36,841 nt of DNA, taken from assembly GCA_034112345.1 (NCBI GenBank), contig JAWUVN010000052.1, positions 1 through 36,841 on the forward strand, in the 5' to 3' direction. This stretch comes from Bermanella sp034112345 (GTDB lineage Bacteria; Pseudomonadota; Gammaproteobacteria; Pseudomonadales; Oceanobacteraceae). Shown here piece by piece: positions 26,089 to 34,237 of the stretch (position 1 is the first letter of the stretch; each line of letters starts with the position of its first letter). Below the pieces are notes generated by a model that worked only from the letters and a program-made list of their open reading frames with translations, made no database searches and had not been told where the DNA came from. The position numbers and the translations under genes were made by a program.

Positions 26089-26159
26089 TTCCACTCCATG
26101 GATAGACTAAAAAAAATTTAAAACTGTGTCCTTAGACAGCAGTCCGTGTGCATTTTTAT

Positions 26160-26168
26160 TGATATACT
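26160..26168 (+). promoter_or_regulatory. Possible extended -10 promoter for coaBC
   Basis: TGATATACT (TG at 26160-26161, TATACT at 26163-26168) lies 23 bp before the coaBC ATG. No clear -35 was found. This would give a very short leader, so the call is tentative. Confidence 0.35.
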
Positions 26169-26191
26169 CAGGCAAGATTCAAGGAGTTATC

Positions 26192-27388
26192 ATGCATAGG
26201 TTAAGTAACAAGCGTATTTTACTGGGCATCACTGGCGGTATTGCAGCCTATAAAAGCGCAGAACTGGTTCGCGCACTTAAAACCGCTGGTGCCGATGTTC
26301 GTGTTGTCATGACCAATGGCGCAAAAGAATTTATCACTCCGCTTACCCTGCAAGCCCTTTCTGGCAACCCCGTGCACCACAGCTTACTAGACCCTGAAGC
26401 CGAAGCGGGCATGGGACACATCGAATTAGCCCGATGGGCTGATTTTATTTTAGTGGCACCCGCCAGCGCCAACTTCATCGCACGAGTGTGTGCTGGTATG
26501 GGCAATGACTTATTAACAACACTGTGCCTTGCCAGTAATACACCTAAAGCCATCGCCCCAGCTATGAATCAAGCTATGTGGGCTGACGAGCGCACCCAAG
26601 CCAATATCAAAACACTGACCACTATGAATAAGGTGCAAGTCTGGGGCCCTGACGCCGGCGAACAAGCCTGCGGCGATGTGGGCCCAGGGCGCATGATCGA
26701 ACCAGTAGAGCTTGCCAAACGACTGGCCGAGCAATTTAAATCTGAATTACTGAGTGGAAAAACCCTCACTATAACCGCCGGTCCCACTCGTGAAGCCATT
26801 GATCCTGTTCGCTATATCAGCAACCACTCCAGTGGGAAAATGGGTTACGCCTTAGCCTTGGCAGCTGTTGAGGCAGGAGCAAAAGTAAACTTAATCAGCG
26901 GCCCTGTTAATTTGTCCACTCCCGACAAAACAAACCGATTCAATGTTGAAAGCTGTACAGACATGTTAGAGCAAGTGGAAAAACTGCTACCAGAAACCGA
27001 TATATTTATTGGTGCAGCAGCCGTGGCCGATTATCGCCCAGCAGATGTAAGCGATCATAAAATCAAAAAAAGCCAAGACAACATGCAAATTAACTTGGTG
27101 AAAAACCCTGACATTATTGCCATGGTCGCCGCAAAAGATAACAAACCATTTACTGTAGGCTTTGCCGCCGAAACTCAAGATGTAGTAGCGTATGCGCAAG
27201 GTAAATTAAAAAACAAAAATTTAGACATGATTGTCGCCAACGATGTGAGCCAAGATGGCATTGGGTTTAACAGCGACCAAAACGCCATTATTATTATCGA
27301 CAAACATTCTCAAACTGATTTTGCCCAAGCCAGTAAATATCAATTGGCTTGTGATGTGATTCGTCACATTGCAAAACTGACCAACTAA
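26192..27388 (+). CDS. coaBC: Bifunctional phosphopantothenoylcysteine decarboxylase / phosphopantothenate-cysteine ligase
   Basis: CoaBC makes two steps of coenzyme A synthesis: ligation of cysteine to 4'-phosphopantothenate (CoaB, C-terminal) and decarboxylation to phosphopantetheine (CoaC, N-terminal, FMN). It is 398 residues. CoaC begins RILLGITGGIAAYKSAEL; His76 in MGHIELARWAD is the active base, and PAMNQAMW (124-131) and the Cys in EQACGDVGPGRM follow. CoaB starts near 187 with LTITAGPTREAIDPVRYISN and includes FIGAAAVADYRP and KNPDIIA. The start at 26192 is set by AGGAG 6 bp upstream; an upstream GTG at 26126 is rejected. It heads the coaBC-dut-algC set. Confidence 0.97.
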   Translation: MHRLSNKRILLGITGGIAAYKSAELVRALKTAGADVRVVMTNGAKEFITPLTLQALSGNPVHHSLLDPEAEAGMGHIELARWADFILVAPASANFIARVCAGMGNDLLTTLCLASNTPKAIAPAMNQAMWADERTQANIKTLTTMNKVQVWGPDAGEQACGDVGPGRMIEPVELAKRLAEQFKSELLSGKTLTITAGPTREAIDPVRYISNHSSGKMGYALALAAVEAGAKVNLISGPVNLSTPDKTNRFNVESCTDMLEQVEKLLPETDIFIGAAAVADYRPADVSDHKIKKSQDNMQINLVKNPDIIAMVAAKDNKPFTVGFAAETQDVVAYAQGKLKNKNLDMIVANDVSQDGIGFNSDQNAIIIIDKHSQTDFAQASKYQLACDVIRHIAKLTN

Positions 27389-27416
27389 ATTCTAGAATTA
27401 AGCGTACGAGCCAAAC

Positions 27417-27875
27417 ATGAAAAAAAGTTTCCAAGTTAAAGTATTAGATAAACGCCTAGGCAAAGACATTCCAATGCCTCATTACGGCACAGAAGGCAGT
27501 GCAGGTCTTGATCTTCGCGCTTGCCTAGAAGAAACATTGGTTTTAAACCCAGGTGAAACTAAGCTGATCCCAACAGGCATGTCTATTTACATTGAAGACA
27601 CTGGATTAGCCGCCATGATCTTACCGCGCAGCGGACTTGGTCATAAACACGGAATTGTATTGGGCAACCTTGTGGGTCTAATCGACAGCGACTATCAAGG
27701 TGAACTAATGGTGAGCTGCTGGAATCGAGGCGACAAACCTTTCACAATGGAAATTGGTGAGCGGATTGCTCAGCTAATTATCGTTCCTGTTATTCAAGCT
27801 GAATACAAATTTGTTGAAGAATTTGAAGCCACCGATCGCGGCGAAGGCGGCTTTGGTTCCACCGGCACTAAATAA
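27417..27875 (+). CDS. dut: Deoxyuridine 5'-triphosphate nucleotidohydrolase
   Basis: The dUTPase hydrolyses dUTP to dUMP, keeping uracil out of DNA and feeding thymidylate synthesis. It is 152 residues, a typical homotrimeric form. All five family motifs are visible: I GSAGLDLRA, II LPRSGLGHKHGI, III GLIDSDYQGELMV, IV GERIAQLIIVPV, and V RGEGGFGSTG at the C-terminus. It is 28 bp after coaBC and 14 bp before algC, so the genes are probably co-transcribed. Confidence 0.98.
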   Translation: MKKSFQVKVLDKRLGKDIPMPHYGTEGSAGLDLRACLEETLVLNPGETKLIPTGMSIYIEDTGLAAMILPRSGLGHKHGIVLGNLVGLIDSDYQGELMVSCWNRGDKPFTMEIGERIAQLIIVPVIQAEYKFVEEFEATDRGEGGFGSTGTK

Positions 27876-27889
27876 GTACACGTTAAACT

Positions 27890-29275
27890 ATGCAGACAAT
27901 AGCGACCGAAATTTTTCGTGAGTACGACATTCGTGGGCAATATCCATTAAAGCTTAACGAAAACACAGCACTGGAAATTGGTAAAGCCCTTGGCAGTGAG
28001 ATTCTAGCTGCCAAACAAGACCGGTGCTATGTGGCTTGGGATGGTCGCCTTTCAAGCCCTGCGCTTCGCGATGCCTTGGTTGCGGGCCTTATCAGCACAG
28101 GTTGTGATGCCTACCTTATTGGTGCCGCACCCACTGCGGCTGCATTCTGGTCTATCAAGAAAGACCTGCAAAGTTGTGCTGTCATCACTGGCAGCCATAA
28201 TCCAAAGCAAGATAACGGCATTAAAATCGCTGTGGCCGGCTCACCCCGTAGTGGTGAAGACATCAAAGTTTTACTCTCTCGCATCCAGTTGAATTTATTT
28301 GATGAAGGCAATGGCAAGGTCTATCACGCTCCCGAGCTATTTGATCAGTACAAACAACGCATCAGCCAAAATTTCAAACTTAAACGCCCATTAAAAATTG
28401 TATTGGATGCCGGTAATGGCATTGGTGGCCCCACCGCATTGGCGGCATTACAAAAAATGGGCGCTGATGTTATACCTATTGCGTGTGAAATAGATGGTAA
28501 CTTCCCATTGCACCACCCTGATCCAGCCAAAAGTAAAAACCTGGCCTGGTTAAAAGAAAGTGTACTCAGCAATAACGCAGACATAGGCATCGCCCTTGAT
28601 GGTGACGCAGATCGCCTAGGTGTTATCGACAACACAGGTCAGATGATTCTGCCCGACCGACTCAGCTTATTATTCATTGAAGACATATTAAAAAAACAAC
28701 CAGGCTCAACCTTTGTATTTGATGTGAAATGTACCGCTGTTTTAGATGAATACATTCTTCAGCAAGGCGGCACCCCTTACATGATCGCAACGGGTCACAC
28801 CAGTATGAAGCAGGCGATCAAAGAAACCTGCGCACCCTTTGCCACCGAGTTAAGCGGTCACATTTTATTTAATGATGAGCAAGGCCTAGGAGTAGATGAT
28901 GGCATTTATGCTGGCCTGCGACTTTGCCAATTGATTAGCGAACAATCTCAAACCTTATCTGAGCGCTTAAGTGCGTTTCCTAATCCAGTTTCAACGGAAG
29001 AAATACAACTGCCTGTCAAAGAAAGCGAAAAGTTTTCCATCATGGGCCTTATTCAAAGCCACGGTTTTAAAGACCTGAAAACCACCACTATAGACGGTAT
29101 TCGCATTGAACTTGATCATGGCTGGGCTCTAGTACGAGCCAGTAATACCACCCCTTGCTTAACCTTAAGATTTGAAGCAGAAAACGAACATTGGCTAGAA
29201 GCTATCGAATCTTTGGTGATGTCTGAGTTGCATCGAATCCTTCCAAACTTACTCGAAAACCCGCCATTATCGTAA
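27890..29275 (+). CDS. algC: Phosphomannomutase/phosphoglucomutase (AlgC type)
   Basis: An alpha-D-phosphohexomutase that interconverts mannose or glucose 1- and 6-phosphates for LPS and exopolysaccharide precursors. It is 461 residues, near P. aeruginosa AlgC. The phosphoserine loop is ITGSHNPKQDNGIK (99-112; Ser102). The metal loop is DGDADRLGVID (237-247). The sugar-binding loop is ELSGHILFND, and the C-terminal phosphate loop is VRASNTTPCLTLRFEA. It follows dut and precedes argB, the same order as in Pseudomonas. It could be used for cell-surface glycans generally; no alginate genes are in the window. Confidence 0.96.
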   Translation: MQTIATEIFREYDIRGQYPLKLNENTALEIGKALGSEILAAKQDRCYVAWDGRLSSPALRDALVAGLISTGCDAYLIGAAPTAAAFWSIKKDLQSCAVITGSHNPKQDNGIKIAVAGSPRSGEDIKVLLSRIQLNLFDEGNGKVYHAPELFDQYKQRISQNFKLKRPLKIVLDAGNGIGGPTALAALQKMGADVIPIACEIDGNFPLHHPDPAKSKNLAWLKESVLSNNADIGIALDGDADRLGVIDNTGQMILPDRLSLLFIEDILKKQPGSTFVFDVKCTAVLDEYILQQGGTPYMIATGHTSMKQAIKETCAPFATELSGHILFNDEQGLGVDDGIYAGLRLCQLISEQSQTLSERLSAFPNPVSTEEIQLPVKESEKFSIMGLIQSHGFKDLKTTTIDGIRIELDHGWALVRASNTTPCLTLRFEAENEHWLEAIESLVMSELHRILPNLLENPPLS

Positions 29276-29346
29276 AACACCCTGCTACCGATTCAAATTA
29301 ACACTCACTAGCCAATATCAGCTAATGCAATTAGCGGCTCTGAGCG

Positions 29347-29352
29347 TATAAT
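29347..29352 (+). promoter_or_regulatory. Possible -10 box for argB
   Basis: A perfect TATAAT stands 45 bp before the chosen argB start. No good -35 was seen. If used, transcription would begin near 29359, which excludes the upstream GTG at 29353 as a start. Confidence 0.35.
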
Positions 29353-29391
29353 GTGATCATCTTATCCTTTCTAAATACTATGCGAATTGCC

Positions 29392-30288
29392 ATGCCTTTA
29401 ACACGCGATGCCGCCTTCAATGTTGCCCAAGTTTTAAGTGAAGCCCTTCCTTATATCCAACGCTTTGTGGGTAAAACAATTGTTGTGAAATATGGCGGTA
29501 ACGCCATGACTGAAGACGAATTAAAAAATAGCTTTGCACGTGATATGGTGATGCTAAAACTAGTGGGCATCAATCCTATTGTTGTACACGGTGGGGGCCC
29601 CCAAATTGGTGACTTATTAGAACGCTTGAACATTGAAAGCCATTTTATAAATGGCATGCGTGTTACCAATAGCCAAACCATGGATGTGGTTGAAATGGTA
29701 TTAGGCGGATCGGTTAACAAAGATATCGTAAACCTAATTAACCAAAATGGCGGCCAAGCTATGGGTTTAACAGGTAAAGACGGTCAATTAATTCGCGCCA
29801 AGAAATTAAAGGTGACACAACAGACACCTGATATGCAGCAACCTGAAATTATAGACATAGGCCACGTAGGTGAAGTTGAAGCTATCAATACGAAAGTGTT
29901 AGATATGCTGGCTAACTCAGACATCATTCCGGTAATCGCACCCATTGGTGTTGGCCCAAATGGTGAGTCTTACAATATCAATGCAGACCTTGTTGCAGGC
30001 AAGGTCGCTGAAGCGGTTAATGCAGAAAAATTATTATTGCTAACCAACATTGCTGGCTTAATGGATAAAGAAGGTAACATCTTAACAGGCCTGACCACTG
30101 AACAAGTGAATGGCTTGATCAAAGACGGAACCATCTACGGTGGCATGCTTCCAAAGATTCAGTGCGCATTAGATGCGGTTCATGGCGGCGTAAACAGTGC
30201 CCATATTATCGATGGGCGCGTGAATCACAGCACCATGTTAGAGATTTTCACCGATGAAGGTGTCGGTACTTTGATCACAAACAGTTAA
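29392..30288 (+). CDS. argB: Acetylglutamate kinase
   Basis: ArgB phosphorylates N-acetylglutamate in arginine synthesis. It is 298 residues, an amino-acid-kinase fold. FVGKTIVVKYGGNAM near the N-terminus holds the Lys of the phosphate site. VVHGGGPQIGDLL is the substrate and Gly-rich loop. NINADLVAGKVAEAV and YGGMLPKIQCALDAV are further signatures. I chose ATG at 29392 (MPLTRDAAFNVAQVL) because Pseudomonas ArgB starts the same way (MTLSREAA); ATG at 29380 and GTG at 29353 are in frame upstream but less fitting. The Shine-Dalgarno is not evident. The N-terminal helix of the arginine-inhibited hexameric class seems present. Confidence 0.95.
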   Translation: MPLTRDAAFNVAQVLSEALPYIQRFVGKTIVVKYGGNAMTEDELKNSFARDMVMLKLVGINPIVVHGGGPQIGDLLERLNIESHFINGMRVTNSQTMDVVEMVLGGSVNKDIVNLINQNGGQAMGLTGKDGQLIRAKKLKVTQQTPDMQQPEIIDIGHVGEVEAINTKVLDMLANSDIIPVIAPIGVGPNGESYNINADLVAGKVAEAVNAEKLLLLTNIAGLMDKEGNILTGLTTEQVNGLIKDGTIYGGMLPKIQCALDAVHGGVNSAHIIDGRVNHSTMLEIFTDEGVGTLITNS

Positions 30289-30415
30289 ATTAGTGATTTT
30301 ATCACCGCTAATTTCACTTAATTAAAACCAGATCACGAAATGGATGAATATACGTTGCAGCCAATCAGGCTGCACATTAGGATATCAGCCATCAGATGAT
30401 CCAAGTAAGACCCTT

Positions 30416-31018
30416 ATGACGGAACAAAAACCATCACGTAAACAGCAAATTCTGCAAGCCCTTGCGCATATGCTGGAAGTGAACCCAGGCGCCCGTATTA
30501 CTACGGCCAGCCTTGCCAAGGAAGTTGGCGTAAGTGAAGCGGCCTTATATCGTCATTTCCCCAGTAAAGCGAAAATGTTCGAAGGCTTAATCGAATTTAT
30601 TGAAGCGACTGTGTTTACTCGAATCAATCGTATTCGCGCTGAACAAGAAGCGACATTGCCACGTATCGAGCAAGCGATGACGCTAATTCTGACTTTCTCA
30701 GAAAAAAATCCAGGTATGTGTCGAATACTCACTGGCGATGCACTAGCAGGTGAAACCGAACGTTTACGCGCTCGAATTGCACAATTCTTTGAGCGTCTAG
30801 AAACTCAGTTCAAACAAATTTTGCGTGAAGCTGAATTACGTGACGAAAAAAGCACATCTATTGATGAAGGCGCCATGGCCAATTTATTACTGGCATTTAT
30901 TGAAGGCCGTATTCGACAATACGTTCGTACGGAATTTAAAACTAAGCCTACAGAAAACTGGCCTGTGCAATGGTCTTATATCTCAGCTAACTTATTAATC
31001 GCAACTGAACCAGCCTAA
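30416..31018 (+). CDS. slmA: SlmA, nucleoid occlusion factor (TetR family)
   Basis: SlmA binds specific chromosomal sites and blocks FtsZ assembly over the nucleoid. It is 200 residues. The TetR-type HTH is ITTASLAKEVGVSEAALYRHFPSKAKMF, and the following segment LIEFIEATVFTRINRI and NPGMCRILTGDAL match E. coli SlmA closely. ATG at 30416 is chosen since the protein then begins MTEQKPSRKQQILQALAHML like the family; a longer reading from 30344 adds 24 unlike residues. It is close to pyrE as in E. coli, but convergent here. No SlmA-binding site was searched for rigorously. Confidence 0.94.
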   Translation: MTEQKPSRKQQILQALAHMLEVNPGARITTASLAKEVGVSEAALYRHFPSKAKMFEGLIEFIEATVFTRINRIRAEQEATLPRIEQAMTLILTFSEKNPGMCRILTGDALAGETERLRARIAQFFERLETQFKQILREAELRDEKSTSIDEGAMANLLLAFIEGRIRQYVRTEFKTKPTENWPVQWSYISANLLIATEPA

Positions 31019-31041
31019 GTATTTATTGATATTTAAGCATA

Positions 31042-31070
31042 AAAAAACCAGAGCATTGCTCTGGTTTTTT
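31042..31070. terminator. Bidirectional intrinsic terminator (slmA / pyrE)
   Basis: CCAGAGC (31048-31054), loop ATT, GCTCTGG (31058-31064), with six A before and six T after. It lies between convergent slmA and pyrE. Confidence 0.93.
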
Positions 31071-31160
31071 CGTTCAAGATCAACCGAATTTTGTGAACCT
31101 ATAAGGCAACACAAAAAACTTCAGGCCACTCGATAAATCATGGCCTATGAATTACTTTAC

Positions 31161-31805
31161 TCAAATGCCGTATTGCTCACGATAAGCTCTAACCGCAGAA
31201 AAATACTGCTTAAACTCTTCTTGTTCAGATACGTACTGCATAACCTGCTCAAGCTTCACAATGCTGATCACAGGTATGCCATAGTCTCGCTCTACCTCTT
31301 GGATAGCCGACAACTCACCTTTACCCTTCTCTTGACGATCTAACGCGATAATCACACCCGCTGGTTTTGCACCGTCATGTTCTTCTAATAATGCCATTAC
31401 TTCACGAATGGCAGTACCAGCGGTTATTACATCGTCAATAATCAATACATTGCCTTCTAGTGGTGCGCCCACCAGGGTACCACCTTCACCGTGTGCTTTT
31501 TTCTCTTTGCGGTTAAACGTATAAGGTGTATCACGATCATATTCTTGCGAAAGCGCCATAGCTGTTGTGGCCGATAACGGAATGCCCTTGTAGGCTGGTC
31601 CAAACAGCACATCCATCTTCACACCCGAATTCACAATGGCAGCCGCATAGCTTTTTGAGAGCGTCGCCATGGCTTTACCACTATTGAATAACCCTGCATT
31701 AAAGAAATATGGGCTAATACGACCAGACTTTAATTCGAACTCGCCAAATTTTAGTACACCTTGCTCAATCGCAAATTCAATAAACGCTTTTTGATAATCC
31801 TGCAT
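31161..31805 (-). CDS. pyrE: Orotate phosphoribosyltransferase
   Basis: PyrE attaches PRPP to orotate to give OMP in pyrimidine synthesis. It is 214 residues from the chosen ATG. FGEFELKSGRISPYFFNAGLF is the N-terminal signature, FGPAYKGIPL and FNRKEKKAHGEGG the active-site loop, and NVLIIDDVITAGTAIREVM the PRPP-binding motif. DRQEKGKGELSAIQEVERDYG is near the C-terminus. I start at 31805 (MQDYQKAFIEFAIEQGVL) by comparison with E. coli and Pseudomonas PyrE; an ATG at 31817 would add MVGQ. Neither has a clear Shine-Dalgarno. It is divergent from crc, as in Pseudomonas. Confidence 0.95.
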   Translation of the reverse strand: MQDYQKAFIEFAIEQGVLKFGEFELKSGRISPYFFNAGLFNSGKAMATLSKSYAAAIVNSGVKMDVLFGPAYKGIPLSATTAMALSQEYDRDTPYTFNRKEKKAHGEGGTLVGAPLEGNVLIIDDVITAGTAIREVMALLEEHDGAKPAGVIIALDRQEKGKGELSAIQEVERDYGIPVISIVKLEQVMQYVSEQEEFKQYFSAVRAYREQYGI

Positions 31806-32047
31806 CTGGCCAACCATATGTCTAACTGTGTTCTAAATAAGGGTAAACGCCCTAGCCAAGATTCGCCAATTTAAGATATTACTGGTCGAACTGAGCTAAT
31901 TTTCGTTTTCTAAGCGGGTATTTTAACGGCTCGGTCTATAATTCACATCATACAAAGCAAAATAAACAAAATAATTGCAATACAGGCTATATCCCAACCA
32001 ATCTCGCCCAAAAAACACGTTTTTAACGATGTGCAAAAAGGCAAAAC

Positions 32048-32056
32048 TGGTATTAT
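32048..32056 (+). promoter_or_regulatory. Extended -10 promoter for crc
   Basis: TGGTATTAT (TG at 32048-32049, TATTAT at 32051-32056) stands 28 bp before the crc ATG. No good -35. The same bases read TATAAT on the minus strand (32057-32052), so a second, divergent start toward pyrE is possible. Confidence 0.45.
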
Positions 32057-32083
32057 AGCCGCCTCGCAAGATAGGGAGCCTTT

Positions 32084-32866
32084 ATGAGGGTGATCACTGT
32101 ACAAGTTGACGGATTAGAAGCCGCTGTTAAAGACGGTTTTTATGATTGGATAAAAGACCAAGACGCTGACGTGGTTTGCGTACAAAACCTTAAGGCCAAA
32201 GAATATCAACTAAGTGATAACGTTCTTTACCCTGAACATTATAACGCCTACTTTTTTGATGCCGAACCAGACAATTACTCTGGTGTTGCAGTACTTACTA
32301 AAGACATGCCAAAAGCCATCATGACAGGCTTAGCATTTGAGTCTTGTGATCGTTTTGGACGCTATATTCAAGCCGACTTTGACCAAGTATCTATTGGCTC
32401 GGTATTGTTTCCAACAATTGATGAACACAACACGTTGGAAGATAAACTGGCATTTCAGCAAGAATTTATTGAACATCTAAAGAAAACCAAGCGTAAGCGC
32501 CGCGAATTCATTTTTGCTGGCCACTTTGGGGTCGCTCATAAATCAGTGGATTTGTTTGACTATAAAGCCTGCCAAAACCAACCAGGCTTTCTACCAGAAG
32601 ATCAGGCATTTATGGACCAAATTACTGGCCCGCTAGAATTTGTTGATGCTTTTCGTGAAGCTAACTTTGGTGATAATCAATTCACATGGTTTCCAGATGC
32701 CAAATCAGCAAAGCGTAATAAGAATGGCTGGCGCTTAGATTACCAAATTTGCACCGCAGAACTTCGACAATATATTGTAGAAGCCAAGGTATTGAACGAT
32801 CGTATCTGGGGTGGCCAGTTCGCTGCGACGCTAATCGAATACGAATTTGATGATCCTAATACTTAA
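32084..32866 (+). CDS. crc: Crc-like catabolite repression control protein (non-nuclease EEP fold)
   Basis: A 260-residue protein of the exonuclease-endonuclease-phosphatase fold. It resembles Pseudomonas Crc (RFGRYIQADFDQVSIGSVL, KRKRREFIFAGHFGVAHK, FLPEDQAFMDQI, GWRLDYQICT), which joins Hfq on A-rich motifs to repress translation during catabolite control. Catalytic residues of ExoIII are lost: the Glu is Asn35 (VQNLK), the GDFN block is GHFG (146-149), and SDHAP is GGQFA (243-247, His to Gln). Only Asp219 in RLDYQ remains. So nuclease activity is unlikely. GGGAG stands 6 bp before the ATG. The position opposite pyrE matches Pseudomonas. Whether it regulates carbon use here is inferred. Confidence 0.88.
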   Translation: MRVITVQVDGLEAAVKDGFYDWIKDQDADVVCVQNLKAKEYQLSDNVLYPEHYNAYFFDAEPDNYSGVAVLTKDMPKAIMTGLAFESCDRFGRYIQADFDQVSIGSVLFPTIDEHNTLEDKLAFQQEFIEHLKKTKRKRREFIFAGHFGVAHKSVDLFDYKACQNQPGFLPEDQAFMDQITGPLEFVDAFREANFGDNQFTWFPDAKSAKRNKNGWRLDYQICTAELRQYIVEAKVLNDRIWGGQFAATLIEYEFDDPNT

Positions 32867-32871
32867 GAAAT

Positions 32872-32892
32872 GGGGCTATAGCCCCGTTTTTT
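32872..32892 (+). terminator. Intrinsic terminator after crc
   Basis: GGGGC (32872-32876), loop TATA, GCCCC (32881-32885), G, then TTTTTT (32887-32892), 5 bp past the crc stop. Confidence 0.9.
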
Positions 32893-32955
32893 ATGCATGA
32901 CTGATCGATTTAATATCTTCGACCACCTTCAATTATTAGCACCTACCAAACTCAA

Positions 32956-33639
32956 TCAGTACCCTGCAATCGGCTTACCGCCTAAAGCTTGAATATCCCC
33001 GTAATAGCCAACAGCATGCCCCTGAATCGCATCACTGTCTGTCATGATTGTAATGTCATCTATAGCGTGTATTTTCTCGCCAAATAGCTCGGCCCAATCT
33101 TTTTGTATGTTCCTTGCTATGGTTTGCCACTTCATTGTGGTTTGACCTTCACCACTTACTACCAGCACCTTAGTATTTTCATCAATAGACCACTTGTCAT
33201 TAATCAGTTGATTAGACGACCAAACATAATGCAAAGACTTAACGTCACTAAATAACGAACTACGACTCACTATTACGCGCAATACAAAATCATTACCATG
33301 AGGTTTTGTTTCATCAAATACTGTGATCTTATGCTCGATTCCTTCTTCACCTATTTTCAACGCATACGGCAGAATTTCAGCTGTCCATTGCCATTGTAAA
33401 ATAGGGGTTTTATTTAAATCTAATTCTTTACTGTAATTTAAAGCAGAAGCTGAGCCATTGCTTTCGGCACGTATAATGACCCCTTGATCAATATCCATAA
33501 TCGGTTCGTAAATAGTTTCGCCTATCAAACTAGTATGCGTCCACTGTTCTAGGTTGCCTTCTAGCAAGATCGATCGGGCGTGGGTAATAACGGATAGCGT
33601 AAGCAGCGCAATGCTAACGAGTATGTGTATAAGCCTCAT
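32956..33639 (-). CDS. Secreted DUF3047 domain protein
   Basis: A 227-residue exported protein of unknown function. A signal peptide is clear (residues 1-21, hydrophobic core LVSIALLTLSVI, likely cleavage after THA). The remainder matches DUF3047 in pattern: LDLNKTPILQWQWTAE, HGNDFVLRVIVS, LHYVWSSNQLINDKWS, VLVVSGEGQTTMKWQTIARNIQKDW, and the C-terminal ITIMTDSDAIQGHAVGYYGDI. The predicted beta-rich fold probably acts in the periplasm. GAGGT lies 5 bp before the ATG, supporting the start. It is the last gene of the minus-strand end region, but the sutA-like gene upstream is sealed off by its own terminator, so it is probably a single-gene unit. Function cannot be stated. Confidence 0.88.
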   Translation of the reverse strand: MRLIHILVSIALLTLSVITHARSILLEGNLEQWTHTSLIGETIYEPIMDIDQGVIIRAESNGSASALNYSKELDLNKTPILQWQWTAEILPYALKIGEEGIEHKITVFDETKPHGNDFVLRVIVSRSSLFSDVKSLHYVWSSNQLINDKWSIDENTKVLVVSGEGQTTMKWQTIARNIQKDWAELFGEKIHAIDDITIMTDSDAIQGHAVGYYGDIQALGGKPIAGY

Positions 33640-33854
33640 CCCTGACCTCTTATTTTATTATTATTTTTATTTGACCATACCCGTGAGAATATGAAGCGTT
33701 GGCCACCTTATTACCGCACTAGGCATCTAGCAATGTCAAAATACCCGAATGCTTTATTTTGTCTTAGCATGACCAATGTTTTATGGCTTATATGGTTTTC
33801 GCCCCAAGCTATCTAGTACAGATTAACCAACTCATGACCATTATTCACAGGCAT

Positions 33855-33882
33855 AAAAAAAGAGCGCTGAGCGCTCTTTTTT
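33855..33882. terminator. Intrinsic terminator after the sutA-like gene
   Basis: GAGCGC (33862-33867), loop TGA, GCGCTC (33871-33876), with a run of A before and T after. On the minus strand it ends the sutA-like transcript 35 bp past the stop. Confidence 0.88.
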
Positions 33883-33916
33883 AAATCTCTATGTTCTAAT
33901 CAGATTAAAAACGACT

Positions 33917-34162
33917 TTAAATAGGTCGTGAACCATAATTAGACGTGGGCTTACGTGGTGGATCAGCCATCACATTAGACTCAATTTCGTTAATTGCGCC
34001 TCCCTTTTTCAAAAAGGCTTCCACTTCATCATCCACTTGGCTGCGAAGCTTCTGTCGCGAAGCAATGGATCGCAATACACCCTCTTCGGTGCTTCCGATA
34101 AAATCCATATCTGGCCCGTTTGCTGAAGCAGGCTGGTCTTTAACTTTTTTAGCTCTAGGCAT
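33917..34162 (-). CDS. sutA: SutA-like RNA polymerase-binding transcription regulator
   Basis: An 81-residue hydrophilic protein. Its C-terminal part, AFLKKGGAINEIESNVMADP and then PRKPTSNYGSRPI, closely follows the C-terminus I recall for P. aeruginosa SutA (ending VADPPKKPDSKYGSRPI). SutA binds RNA polymerase and raises expression of ribosome and maintenance genes in slow growth. SutA normally has a long acidic N-terminal tail; here the N-terminus is short and basic (MPRAKKVKDQ), so the mode of action may differ. The start at 34162 is set by AGGAGAG 5 bp upstream; an upstream TTG (34192) is rejected. It lies near torF and amt, as I recall for Pseudomonas. Identity rests on remembered sequence, so it should be tested. 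Confidence 0.7.
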   Translation of the reverse strand: MPRAKKVKDQPASANGPDMDFIGSTEEGVLRSIASRQKLRSQVDDEVEAFLKKGGAINEIESNVMADPPRKPTSNYGSRPI

Positions 34163-34208
34163 GTGCACTCTCCTATCCTTATCCGTGAGCAAATAAATCT
34201 GCTTAGAA

Positions 34209-34237
34209 TATATAGCTCAGCATTCTTAAACTGTCAG
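34209..34237 (-). promoter_or_regulatory. Sigma-70-type promoter for the sutA-like gene
   Basis: On the minus strand: CTGACA (34237-34232), a 17-bp spacer, TATATA (34214-34209; TATATT also overlaps). Transcription would start near 34202, giving a leader of about 40 bases that contains the Shine-Dalgarno. It also supports the 34162 start over the upstream TTG. Confidence 0.5.

Noticed and set aside
26126..26191. GTG start extending CoaBC by 22 residues
   Set aside because: Those residues do not fit the family, and ATG 26192 has AGGAG at the right distance.
30287..30314. Hairpin after argB (AAATTAG ... CTAATTT)
   Set aside because: The stem is short, A/T-rich, has an asymmetric bulge and no U-tract, so it cannot be called a terminator with confidence.
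34163..34192. TTG start extending the SutA-like protein by 10 residues
   Set aside because: The extension covers the Shine-Dalgarno (AGGAGAG) of the ATG at 34162.
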